This document shows positions 7,601-17,300 of a stretch of 64,000 nt of DNA, one piece after another. This DNA comes from Prosthecobacter dejongeii. Lineage in GTDB: Bacteria; Verrucomicrobiota; Verrucomicrobiia; Verrucomicrobiales; Verrucomicrobiaceae. Within the stretch, counting starts at the first letter, position 1; each line of letters opens with the position of its first letter. The stretch lies in assembly GCF_014203045.1 (NCBI RefSeq), contig NZ_JACHIF010000007.1, forward strand, positions 1 through 64,000, read 5' to 3'. The notes under the pieces are model-generated. The model was not told where the DNA came from and ran no database searches. It saw nothing but the letters and a program-made list of their open reading frames with translations. Position numbers and translations under genes: made by a program.

Positions 7601-8602
7601 ATGCTTCTACTTGTGTGGGCGTTTGATCCTCTGAGAATTCTGCGACAGATTGTTCTTGTGAATGCCTCCTTTTCTCGCCGCCCTTTGATAAAACCTGCTA
7701 CCTGGATTGCACCGGCAGAACGGGGTGTTTTTGAGACGGCTGGCACCACGGCCCACCGACTGGCTTCGGGTCCCGATGGCTGGGTGGAGCGTCTTGGAGA
7801 CGATGTGATGATTTCTCACAAAAACGATGTGGCTTTGGCGGAATTGATCTCTGGTCTAGAAAAGTGGGCGCAAGAGTCAGGCTGGTTTCCATCTCGTGTT
7901 TTTACGCGTTTTTTGCCGCTGAAGAATGATGAGCGCATCTCACCCATTCTGCGTACGGGGGATATGACATTGCCGCTGACCACGGTGGTCACTGAAAATG
8001 GTGTGCGCTACGGTCTTGATTTTGCAGCGGGTTACAGCCATGGCCTATTTCTGGACCAAAGGATTAACCGGACGCAGCTCCGTCTGCTGAAGCCTAAGCG
8101 GATGCTGAATACCTTTGCCTACACGTGTAGTTTTACGGTGGTGGCTGGGTTGGTAGGTGCTGAAACGTTGAGTGTGGATCTTTCCAAAAAATCTTTGGAT
8201 CGTGGTAGGCAGAATTTGGCGCTGAATGGCATTTCTGAAGCTAAACATCGTTTTATCGCAGATGACGCTCAAGAGCTGATGCCTAGACTGGAGCGCAAAG
8301 GCGAGCGCTTCGATGCTATCATCTTAGATCCACCCACCTTTTCGCGCAATGATAAGGGGCGGTTATGGCAGGTAGAGCAGCATTTTGAAGACTTGGTCAA
8401 TGCGGCGCTGGAACTTGCTATGCCAAAATGTGCGATCCTTCTTTCTACCAACTGCACGAAGCTGGACACCGTGGTGCTAGAGCGCCGTTCTCGGCAGTGT
8501 GCGAAGATCAAGCGACGTGCTGTGGACTATCTACGACTCGCGCCGCAAGTGGATTTTCCGAGCGGTCATGGTTCGAGTACCTTGTGGATGATGGTGCGAT
8601 AA
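7601..8602 (+). CDS. Class I SAM-dependent methyltransferase (RlmI/RlmK-like, rRNA)
   Basis: A 333-residue cytosolic methyltransferase of the Methyltrans_SAM type that includes the 23S rRNA enzymes RlmI and RlmK-C. Motif I is in TFAYTCSFTVVAGLVGAE and motif II around SVDLSKKSLDRGRQNL. An acidic DDAQEL follows, and motif IV is ILDPPTFSR (a DPPxF active-site loop). The upstream LDFAAGYSHGLFLDQRINR segment is typical of the family. No PUA domain is visible at the N-terminus. The start is uncertain: ATG 7601 gives a Leu/Ile-rich lead, and GTG at 7658 is an alternative. The target base cannot be told from sequence. Confidence 0.85.
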   Translation: MLLLVWAFDPLRILRQIVLVNASFSRRPLIKPATWIAPAERGVFETAGTTAHRLASGPDGWVERLGDDVMISHKNDVALAELISGLEKWAQESGWFPSRVFTRFLPLKNDERISPILRTGDMTLPLTTVVTENGVRYGLDFAAGYSHGLFLDQRINRTQLRLLKPKRMLNTFAYTCSFTVVAGLVGAETLSVDLSKKSLDRGRQNLALNGISEAKHRFIADDAQELMPRLERKGERFDAIILDPPTFSRNDKGRLWQVEQHFEDLVNAALELAMPKCAILLSTNCTKLDTVVLERRSRQCAKIKRRAVDYLRLAPQVDFPSGHGSSTLWMMVR

Positions 8603-8649
8603 AGGGGCTAGAACACAGCCACCTTCGTTCACTGCTGCGAATCGTGTGG

Positions 8650-9720
8650 ATGAAACCATCATCCCATCTTTTCATTTTAGCGGTCTGCTTCTTCGGTCCG
8701 CATTTAGCTTCTGCCGCATTGGATGCAGCTCCGAGCTCCGTTACTGCGGAGGTGGAAATGGCGACTCGTCTTCAAGTTTTTTTGGATCGTGCAAACTATG
8801 GTCCAGGGAAGATCGATGGGCACTACGGGGGCTTCACGGAAAAGGCACTGAAGCTTTATCGTCAAGCTCATGGCCAAGAGGTGGATGCAGTCAACGGTGC
8901 GCCGAATGAAAATAAGCCACCTCTGCCAGATCCCAAGGATCTGGATTTAGCGAGCGTGGGGCCGGCCTTCATTGATTACGAAGTGACTGACGCGGACCAG
9001 AAAACTGTGGGTGAACTCCCTCAAACGGTGAAAGCGATGGCTAAGCTGAAATGGCTGCCTTATGCGAGCCTTGCCGAAGCATTGGCTGAAAAATTTCACT
9101 GTGACCTGGATTTCCTCAAACAGCTTAATCCCGGCAAAATGGAAGGTGTGAAGGCCGGGCATAAAATCCGTGTGCCGAACGTGGAACCTTTTGATGTGCA
9201 TATGATCAAAGACCTGCCCTTGCTGGATCTGAGCAAGAACGCTCAAGATAAGGAGCCGAAGAAAGAAAGTAAGGCGGGTAGCGCTCTACCTGATGAGACT
9301 GTAAAGAGTCAGGAGGAGATCGCTGTGAAAGTGGACAAGTCAGATAACATGCTGCGTTTGTTCGAAGGGGGGAAGTTGGTGGCTGCGTATCCGGTCACTA
9401 TCGGTTCTGAACAGACGCAATCTCCTTTAGGTGAATGGAAGGTGCGAGGCATCGCGAGATTGCCTGATTTCCGTTACGATGAGTCGTTTTTGAAAACGGG
9501 TGAGCGGGGAGATGAGACTTACTTGTTGTCGCCCGGGCCTAACAATCCGGTGGGTGTGGTTTGGATCGCACTCAATAAGGGCGGAATCGGCTTGCATGGG
9601 ACGAATGATCCTGATGCGATCGGCCGCAGTGCCAGCCATGGGTGTGTGCGATTGGCAAACTGGGACATCGTCCGTTTGGCCACCCGTTTGCGGGCAGGCG
9701 TAGCCGTTTCCATCCAGTAG
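8650..9720 (+). CDS. L,D-transpeptidase (YkuD) with peptidoglycan-binding and LysM-like regions
   Basis: 356 residues starting at ATG 8650, which begins a signal peptide (MKPSSHLFILAVCFFG... ASA). The frame is open further upstream, but that part overlaps the methyltransferase gene. A PG_binding_1-like domain (about 38-80, VFLDRANYGPGKIDGHYGG) is followed by a LysM-like stretch (about 135-180, with AEKFHCDLDFLKQLNPG and KIRVPN). The YkuD catalytic domain fills the C-terminal third. The catalytic signature runs from His316 (GLHGTND) to SHGCVRL with Cys332. It should act in the periplasm, making 3-3 cross-links or anchoring proteins to peptidoglycan. It ends directly against the stop of the opposing gene. 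Confidence 0.92.
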   Translation: MKPSSHLFILAVCFFGPHLASAALDAAPSSVTAEVEMATRLQVFLDRANYGPGKIDGHYGGFTEKALKLYRQAHGQEVDAVNGAPNENKPPLPDPKDLDLASVGPAFIDYEVTDADQKTVGELPQTVKAMAKLKWLPYASLAEALAEKFHCDLDFLKQLNPGKMEGVKAGHKIRVPNVEPFDVHMIKDLPLLDLSKNAQDKEPKKESKAGSALPDETVKSQEEIAVKVDKSDNMLRLFEGGKLVAAYPVTIGSEQTQSPLGEWKVRGIARLPDFRYDESFLKTGERGDETYLLSPGPNNPVGVVWIALNKGGIGLHGTNDPDAIGRSASHGCVRLANWDIVRLATRLRAGVAVSIQ

Positions 9721-10437
9721 TTACGCTCCTTGTTTTTTGCGGTTTGGCTTAGGCGTTTTGGGCGGCTTTGAATTGCCTGCGGAGGTGGGACGATCCGTTT
9801 CTTTAATTCTGGCAAAAATTTTCTGTGCGTAAGCCGAACTTTGCTCGGGTGTCATATCTGGTTTTTTGTCGAACTGAGCTTTGAGCTGGTCTTTGAACTT
9901 GCCTCGAGCTTCTGGAGAGAGCGAGGTGAACAGTTCGCGACCTTGTTCGCCTAACAAAGAGGATGTGGCGATTTTTTGAGTGGATTTTTTGCCTTTCTCT
10001 TTGTCTGCGAATTGGCTTTTAGGGAGGTCGCTTCTGCCATCCGTCTGGGGTGCCTGTTGGCCTTGGTAATGCATCACAAGGGATTCAGAGCCTACTTTCA
10101 GTTCAACTTGGGAGTTGTTGAGGTCTACCCCGGCTGTGCTGGAGGTAAGCTTCCAACCAAATTCATTAGGCTCATCGGTAACGAGGTAACTCTGCTTGGT
10201 AGCCGCGTTATAAATGGTGGCGACTGGGCGGCCTGATATGTAAGCCATGCCTTTGAGTTGGAGAGTTTCCTGCAAGTTCACTGAGCGGGTGAATGGAGAG
10301 TCTGCCCATAAGGTCTCGGCAAAACTGGCATCCAACGGCTGAGGTAGATCGAGATCCACTGCCGATGGTCTGTCCTCTGCCTGAAGACTGAGTACAAGCA
10401 GAACTGAGAGGCCGAAGCTGGTGGTAAAGATTTTCAT
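9721..10437 (-). CDS. Hypothetical secreted protein with basic C-terminus
   Basis: A 238-residue protein with a signal peptide (MKIFTTSFGLSVLLVLSLQA, cleaved before EDRPS). The middle (about 55-120) looks like a small beta domain (KGMAYISGRPVATIYNAATK). Residues about 150-205 are helical and charged (LSPEARGKFKDQLKAQFDKK). The last 35 residues are Pro/Lys-rich (KPPKTPKPNRKKQGA). Not recognised. It is convergent with the L,D-transpeptidase with no base between the two stop codons. A strong hairpin lies 84-137 bp upstream of its start. Confidence 0.7.
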   Translation of the reverse strand: MKIFTTSFGLSVLLVLSLQAEDRPSAVDLDLPQPLDASFAETLWADSPFTRSVNLQETLQLKGMAYISGRPVATIYNAATKQSYLVTDEPNEFGWKLTSSTAGVDLNNSQVELKVGSESLVMHYQGQQAPQTDGRSDLPKSQFADKEKGKKSTQKIATSSLLGEQGRELFTSLSPEARGKFKDQLKAQFDKKPDMTPEQSSAYAQKIFARIKETDRPTSAGNSKPPKTPKPNRKKQGA

Positions 10438-10520
10438 TGGAAAACTCTTTCCCGTTAACGAAGGGGTCCCGAACCTCTATCACGAAAGAGGAATTTGTGA
10501 TCGATAGCACTGTAAAAGAA

Positions 10521-10574
10521 AGCGCTTCTTTGATTGCACATGAAATCATGGTTTCATGTGGTCAAAGAAGCGCT
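10521..10574 (-). terminator. Strong two-block hairpin, probable terminator of the 10614-14102 gene
   Basis: The outer arm AGCGCTTCTTTGA (10521-10533) pairs with TCAAAGAAGCGCT (10562-10574). The inner arm CACATGAAA (10537-10545) pairs with TTTCATGTG (10552-10560). The loop is 6 nt and a small internal bulge (TTG opposite G) separates the blocks: 22 perfect pairs in all. On the minus strand it begins 40 bp after the stop of the DUF4394 gene and is followed by TTCTTTTAC, as expected for a rho-independent terminator. A protein-binding palindrome for the gene starting at 10437 is the alternative. Confidence 0.65.
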
Positions 10575-10613
10575 CTGATCGGCTATAAAAAGCGACTGCT
10601 TACCCCATCCAAA

Positions 10614-13600
10614 TTACGGGACGAGATCAAAACGACCTGATAAGATCGGGGCCTTGGCGGCGGTCTCATTGCCCACAGGGATCTGAGGCAGTAGGAAGTA
10701 ACCGCTGGCCAGGAGACTATTGTCTGCTCCGCGAACAATCATGCCCTGGAAAGTGGCTTTACGCTGAAGCGTGCCATCTTTCAAAGTGAAGCTGCCTGTA
10801 AGGGTGCCGTTGGCGGCTTTCAGCATCAGGGTTGTTCGCCCTGGGTTTTCGCTGCTGCCTGGTGTTGGCAAGGTGAGTTTCAAGGATGGGCGCTGTAGGG
10901 AAACGCCATCCGTGATATTAGGATTGATAGAGGCGAGAGCAATTCCGCCCTGAGTGAAGACGAGCGAGGCTGGATCGCTGCTTGACGGCAATCCAAGAAC
11001 CACGCTTCCTGCTGCGGCGCGGGCCAGATACTTGCCGTACACGTCCAAGGTAATTGGGCCGAAGGCGTTGGCATACGTCCGTGTCACCGTGGCTGGTTTG
11101 ACCCAAGCTACAGTGCCATCGAGAACGTTTTCAGCGTAGTTGCCAGAGGCACCGAGGGTAAGGCCGAGGTTTCCCTGGATGGAGCCTAACTTATTGTAGA
11201 GTGACTGGAAGATGAGCACTTCACCATTCGGGCCGACAAAGCCTGAGGAAAGAATGGTGTTACCATCAGCTGTGCGGCCATTGACGGTGGTGGTGCCATC
11301 CAGAGCAATGGTGACTGCGGCATAACCGGAGCCTTGGGGAATGGTGACATTTCCGACGGAGCCTGGCTGGAGATCCAGTGCGACTGAGTAATAACCCATT
11401 TCATCCTGAGCTGGGTTGATGACTTTGTCGAAGGTTTTGCGCCAGCCACTGAGTCCAGTGAAACCTGCTGTGGTGGTGAAAGTGCCCCCGACTTCATTAC
11501 CTGAGGTGAGGGTGAGTAGAATTTCTGTGCCGTCGGTCGCAGTGGCAGAGAGGGTGGGGTCTGTACCAGGAGTGGTATTGAGGAAGCCTTTAAACATCAG
11601 AGTCTTGGTGAGCTGCGTGATCTTTAAGGTGTAAGCGCCCGTGGTCGTCGTGGTTAGGTCAAAACGGCCCCCTGCATTTGCGTTCACGGTTGGCTCTGCT
11701 GAAACTGTCCCAATGAAGGTGCCGACGGCTGTTTTGGGAAGGGCTTGAATCACTAGAATTTCTTCAAAGACCTGCGTGTTGCCGCCTGCGAGTTTGGCGG
11801 TGATGGAGATGATATATACACCTGCTGTTGTGGCGCGGCCCGTGATAGTGCCGGTGGCTGGATTGAACTTGAGACCCTGAGGTAGTCCTGCAACTGTCAA
11901 GGTGGTGCCAGGCACTTTGTCGAAGCTAAGATCGACGGATGCGCCGACACTGGCGTCGGCAAATTCTGGGATCTCAACGAAACCTGTGGTGAAAGTAGCC
12001 ACTGGTGAATAACTAGTACCAGCGATGGTGGTGGCATAGGCCTTAAAGCTGTAGGCTGAATTTCCAGTTAGACCTTCTACGGGAACGGTGAAGGTATTGG
12101 CCGTGCTCATGGTAGTGACTTGGGTCACGCCAGTGCCGCCGATAAGAGGACTCGCATTCGATGAGGTCAGGGAAATGACAATGCCACGATCAAGGATAGG
12201 CGCGCCACCATGGTCTGTGAGTGAACCGCCGAGAGTAGCGGTAAATGCCTCGACATTGGCGACAGTCGGCGAAATGAGCGTAGGAGCTACAGGCACTGAG
12301 AGGATGGATAGAGAAGACAAGGGCGTTGAGGTTACCCCGATCTGAGTAGTCGTCCCATTTGCGAGATTGATTTGGTACAAGGATGAAATTCCGCCGACAT
12401 CGGAGACAAGCCAGCCTTGACCCACTGCAGGTGAATTGGAAGCGCTGACGGTCACAAAGTTAGGGATGTCAAAACCACCGGTCTTAGATAGATCGAGAAT
12501 ATCGCCTCCTAAGGTGATGGGGGTGCCTGCGGTGAGGGTACCAGCATTGGGAGGATTTTGGATAAAGAGCAGATTGTTGACATCATCCAGGACGTACTGA
12601 GTCGTCAGGGTCGTGCCACCAAAGCTATTGGTGTAAGCCGTGTGAGAAACGCCGTTGGCACCTCCATTGATTCCTCCGTCGGGATTGGTGCCTGCATCGA
12701 TGGTGCTTCCATCCACGGCGGTGCCAGTCAGAGGATTGACTCGGAAATTAAGTCCGGTGCTGGTGACCACGCGGATGCGATCCACGGTAGGATTGAAATC
12801 AAAACCGTAACCCGTTGTAAGGGGAGACGGGAGATCAGTGGGGGTGCCAGCAGCATCTTGATAAGCGATCGTTCCGGCAGTCGTGCCGACGATGGTGGCT
12901 GCACCTGTTTGTGGGTCAATCAGGTAGAGAGTGGCTGTGTTTGTATCAGCATTGACGCCGAGGCTCATGAGTTGGCCTGTAGCAGGTCGCAAATCTGTGC
13001 CGATAAGAGTTTCTCCATTCATGATGCCGGTGACTGCGACTGTTGTGGTGGTCCCAGGTGTGAATGGTGAGAAGCGGACCAAGTTGGTGCCAGTAGCGTC
13101 CAGCGCAACCGCAGCGCCTAAGCGTGTGCGTAGAGCAAAGCTACGAACGGCACTACTGCCTAGAAAAGTGGCTGCACCGGTGTTGAGATTGATTTCATAA
13201 AGTCCCGAAGATCCTGAGGTGCGCAGGATTGCGTAAGCAAGGCCATTCATCGGAACGCTGTTACTGGCTAGAGCATTGACACCTGGCTCGATATCGAACC
13301 CAGCGACCTCCAAGATAGCCAGCGGCATTCCGCTAATGCTTACAGGAATAGCGTTGGTCTGAGTGCCGTTGTTGGGGGGATTCTGGATGTAGATAGAATC
13401 CGTCGCGGCATCCAGAGTGTATTGGGTGGTGATGTTCCCATTGTTAGGCTGGCTATTGGTATAGGCTGTGGCCGATACGGTGGTGGTAGCTCCATTGATG
13501 TTTGAATCAATCTGGTTTCCAGCCACGCCCGCGTTCGCATCTACGACGGCACCGTTGTTCGGATTCATGCGGAAATTCAACCCCGACGAATTTATGACGC

Positions 13601-14102
13601 GCAGTCGGTCCACAGCCGGATTGAAGTCAATATCCCACCCTGTAGTTGGTAGATCAATGGTTAGACCTGTGCTATCTGCGATAGAGGAAGAGGTTCCTAA
13701 AAGGACGGCAAGGCCACTGGTTGGAGAGACATGGTAAAGGCTCAGGGTTTCGGCCGTGGCATTCACACCCAAAGCGTAGAGAGCCTGATTTTGTGGACGC
13801 ACATCCATGGTTACTAGGGTGTCTCCTGCCTGCACCCCAGTGATTGCAATGGAACTGGCAGGAGAAGAAACTGTGCCCAAGGTGGCTGTGGCGAGTGTGT
13901 TGTCTTCATTTAAAAGATACACTGGCGTGGTCAAATCTGCTGCATTTGCCCATGGAAGAGCCAATAAACAAGCGATGCTACAAAGCCAAGTTTTTGCCGA
14001 GGATGCGGGGCCTCGATGAAGCGCCGTCTGTTGGCTTGGTCGTGCCGGGGCTGCGCGGGTCCGCAAGGGTTGCGCATGGGAATGAGCGTTGAGTGTTTTC
14101 AT
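10614..14102 (-). CDS. Secreted multidomain protein with two DUF4394 beta-propeller-like domains
   Basis: 1162 residues from ATG 14102; a GTG at 14129 is less likely. The signal peptide is unusually long, with a basic n-region of about 36 residues before WLCSIACLLALPWANA. Two DUF4394 domains follow (about 55-300 and 310-545). Each carries the family pattern: a VDxRP block, xALGVNA, then VDRLRVINSSGLNFRMNP or VDRIRVVTSTGLNFRVNP. Next come a fibronectin-III-like region (about 565-665), a putative Ig domain (LPQGLKFNPATGTITGRATT) and a C-terminal region of about 380 residues with IQGNLGLTLG-type repeats seen in Verrucomicrobial exported proteins. Presumably it is surface or secreted. There is no sorting signal at the end. 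Confidence 0.85.
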   Translation of the reverse strand: MKTLNAHSHAQPLRTRAAPARPSQQTALHRGPASSAKTWLCSIACLLALPWANAADLTTPVYLLNEDNTLATATLGTVSSPASSIAITGVQAGDTLVTMDVRPQNQALYALGVNATAETLSLYHVSPTSGLAVLLGTSSSIADSTGLTIDLPTTGWDIDFNPAVDRLRVINSSGLNFRMNPNNGAVVDANAGVAGNQIDSNINGATTTVSATAYTNSQPNNGNITTQYTLDAATDSIYIQNPPNNGTQTNAIPVSISGMPLAILEVAGFDIEPGVNALASNSVPMNGLAYAILRTSGSSGLYEINLNTGAATFLGSSAVRSFALRTRLGAAVALDATGTNLVRFSPFTPGTTTTVAVTGIMNGETLIGTDLRPATGQLMSLGVNADTNTATLYLIDPQTGAATIVGTTAGTIAYQDAAGTPTDLPSPLTTGYGFDFNPTVDRIRVVTSTGLNFRVNPLTGTAVDGSTIDAGTNPDGGINGGANGVSHTAYTNSFGGTTLTTQYVLDDVNNLLFIQNPPNAGTLTAGTPITLGGDILDLSKTGGFDIPNFVTVSASNSPAVGQGWLVSDVGGISSLYQINLANGTTTQIGVTSTPLSSLSILSVPVAPTLISPTVANVEAFTATLGGSLTDHGGAPILDRGIVISLTSSNASPLIGGTGVTQVTTMSTANTFTVPVEGLTGNSAYSFKAYATTIAGTSYSPVATFTTGFVEIPEFADASVGASVDLSFDKVPGTTLTVAGLPQGLKFNPATGTITGRATTAGVYIISITAKLAGGNTQVFEEILVIQALPKTAVGTFIGTVSAEPTVNANAGGRFDLTTTTTGAYTLKITQLTKTLMFKGFLNTTPGTDPTLSATATDGTEILLTLTSGNEVGGTFTTTAGFTGLSGWRKTFDKVINPAQDEMGYYSVALDLQPGSVGNVTIPQGSGYAAVTIALDGTTTVNGRTADGNTILSSGFVGPNGEVLIFQSLYNKLGSIQGNLGLTLGASGNYAENVLDGTVAWVKPATVTRTYANAFGPITLDVYGKYLARAAAGSVVLGLPSSSDPASLVFTQGGIALASINPNITDGVSLQRPSLKLTLPTPGSSENPGRTTLMLKAANGTLTGSFTLKDGTLQRKATFQGMIVRGADNSLLASGYFLLPQIPVGNETAAKAPILSGRFDLVP

Positions 14103-14304
14103 GGTAGGCAGTGTGAGATTAAAAATCACCTTCTGGATTCAGCGAGGAATCCTGATCTGGCGATTCTTGGTCGGGTTATCCGATGGAGATGAGTCCATGG
14201 ATTCAACTTTCCGAGAAAACATTCGCGGATGCCTCTACACCTGCGCTCCTGAATCGTGAGGAGGCTCTGGCTTTCTGATTAAGACCTTTAAGAGAGAAAT
14301 CGTC

Positions 14305-17300
14305 CTATGGGCTAAACTGTGGCATTTTCCATTCGGATTGACCGGAACGTGGAATGATCTTCAAGAAAAAGCTGCGATGTGCAGATAAGAGTAAAGTAGC
14401 GCTGACATCGGGTGCAGAGGCATCTGCTCTAGGCATCCAGGCACCGGTGGTGCTGCTCTGGCGTAACCAATAGACCGTATAGATGGAGGCTCCTGGGGTA
14501 GAGTCTCCTGCCCAGAGTTGGAGCTGATCAGATACGGAACTGTTTTTACCTGCGGTGAAACCTTGGGTAGCAGCGAATTGTAATTGCTGTGGCGTGGCAT
14601 CTACGGGCCAGGGAAGGGCTAACAAGTTATGCGTTTGATCCAAAGGACGCACAAAGACGCCGGTGCGCACATGACCAGTGAGGGTGTAGGTAACAGGTTG
14701 GCTGGCGATTTTGACCATGACACCCGTTCCTGGGGGAATGATCATGTCGTCATCCGAGGTTTGTGTACTATCGCCCGTCGGGCGCCATTCATGGCGGGTG
14801 GAGGAAAGCTCCAACCAATGTCTCTTCCACTCCAGTTGTTCGAAAGTCAGGACTTGATCTGCCTGAGTGGAGCTGTAAGCCCCTTGCAAATGTGTCTTTG
14901 GGAATACTTGATTGAGCGTGACATGGGGACGAATGACCACGCGTGCTCCGGCGAGGTCAGCGGGCAACGAAGCCAATGTGGAATGGGGGGAGTCCAGAGC
15001 CAGTGAAATGGTCTGGCCCACCATGCTGCGTATGTCATAACGATGACCAGCGTAAGCGCCATCCCGCACCTCTAAGTAACAAGGAGCATTCATGGGGGAG
15101 GGGACCAGGATGGAGCCTTGCACATGGAGAGAATCTGCGGAGGCAAGATCCGCCACAAAGCCAGCATAAAGGGGGGCATTGACCCAACTGACGCCAATGG
15201 TTTGACTCCCAGGAATCAACGCATGCTGCTGCCAGCATTGAGGAGTGCTGGCGGCCGAAATACCACTGCTATGGGTAACCCGGAGACGAACGATGCCCCT
15301 CTGGGCTGACTGCCCGGTAACATGGCTGATGCCTGGCCAAGTGAGTTGTTCTTCCTCGGCCCCAAGATCCGTCACTAGCGGTGCCAGTGAGAGGGGCTGC
15401 CAATCGCGTAAATTGGTGCTGGTTTCCAATTTAAAGCTGACGTCGGCAATGGTGCGGGGCCGAATAAGGTGGGCATCCACGCGGCCTTCTGGGGTGGTGG
15501 TGAGCCACCAGCCTGCATCATATTGATGATCACTATCCAAGGCATATTCGATGAGATCATTGACATCGTCCCCATCGAAATCCCGGTCTTTAGCATTGGA
15601 AGATCCAGGCAGGGGATCGGTGGTGCCCGGTGTGCTGCCACTACCATTGGCCACGGACGGAGTGCCGACGATTTGAACATTGTCAAAGGTGGCGGTGCAA
15701 AGTTCTGCGGCTCTGGATGAAGTGACAGCTAGTCCGACATGCATGGTCGTAGGGACTCCTTCCAGGGTAATGACACTGACGGGGGTCCAGCTTGTGCCAG
15801 TGGCGGAGGCGTAAGCGGTGAAAGTATTTCCCAAACGCACGAGACGGACCCAGTTGTTAGGCACGGGATTCAGGGCTGGACCTCCTGCGTAACTCGCTGC
15901 GGCATTGACGCCGGAGCGCCAGACGAAACCGAATCCGTTTCCAGCACTCGTGGGGGTGGTGAACATTAAGGCGTGACGTGAGCCTGGTGTGAGGGACTCG
16001 CGGAACATGACACCTGCTTTGCCCCATGGATTCTGATTGGTTTGGCTGGTGATGCGCGCGCGGATTTCTCCGTCCCCCACCAGTTGAATAGCTGCATATT
16101 GGAATCCATCCTGAGTGAAAAAGATGTCTTCACCCGCTCCTTTCAAGGTGTAGGCACCCGTACTGGCATTGTAGGTGGTGGACCCTGCGAGGGCAATATT
16201 CCCGACATCTTGCCCCTGGAGATTGATCATTGCTGGTGGAATATAGTTAACCAAGAGTGTGTTTGAGATCGTGCTGGGAGCGGCACTGCTGTTTTGTGCA
16301 GCACCGGCAGGAAGGGTGATGCTAACATTGCCTTCGGCTGTCGGTGTAATGGTGAGCCTGTATAGGGTGCCGCTGCCACTGAGATTGGAGGCCGTGCCAT
16401 TTGTCACCGTAAAGTCAGAGAGTGCTAATCCAGTGACATTTTGAGTGAACTGTGCTTGTAAAGTAAATGCGCCAGTTTCTAGAGGGGAAGGGGATGACAA
16501 TGTGACCGCTGGAGCGACGACGCTTTGAGCGCCCACGACTTGAACATTATCGAAGGTCGCGGTACTAAGTTGTGAGCGTGAGCCGGAGGTGAGAGCCAGG
16601 CCTACATACAGTGAGGAGGGCAGAGCTGTTAATGTGGTGCTGCTTACTTGAGTCCAAGCCGTGCCATTGGCGGAGGCATAAGCGGTCAAGTTATTTCCCA
16701 CGCGCACCAGTCGAACCCAGTTGTTAGGGGCCGCATTCAGAGCGGTACCTGCGCTGTAGTTTGTCGCCTCATTGGCAGTGGTGCGTGCGACACTTCCGAA
16801 ACCATTGCCCGCACCCATGGGAGTGGTGAACATCATGACGTGACGTGAGCCGCCTGTGAGATTTTCGCGGAACATGACACCTGCTTTAGCCCAGGGATTT
16901 TGATTCGTTTGGCTCAAGACTCGTGCCCGGATTTCACCATCACCGGTTAGCTGAGTCAGCGCATACTGGAAGCCATCTTGAGTGAAGAAGATGTCTGCTC
17001 CTGCTGCTTTTAATGTGTAGAGGCCGTTTTCAAAGGAGGTAGAACCACTGACTTCGACGGTGCCGACATCCTGTCCTTGGAGTGAGATAACGACTGGTGG
17101 CGAGTAGCTGACGCTGAGGATATTGGAGGCAGTGTTGGAGACGAAACCGGCATTGGTCACGGCGGCGGCGGGAAGGCTTAACGTGATGTTGCCTGTGGCC
17201 GTGGGGGTGACGGTAAGGCTATAGCTAGACCCGCTGCCTGTGAGGTTAGAAAGCGTGGCCTGTGTGGAGACAAAGTCATTTAAGGTGAGACCGGTGACAG

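Noticed and set aside
12558..13070. 170-residue plus-strand ORF within the DUF4394 gene
   Set aside because: Antisense to a well-supported domain; composition is an artefact of the repeated Gly/Thr/Asn codons.
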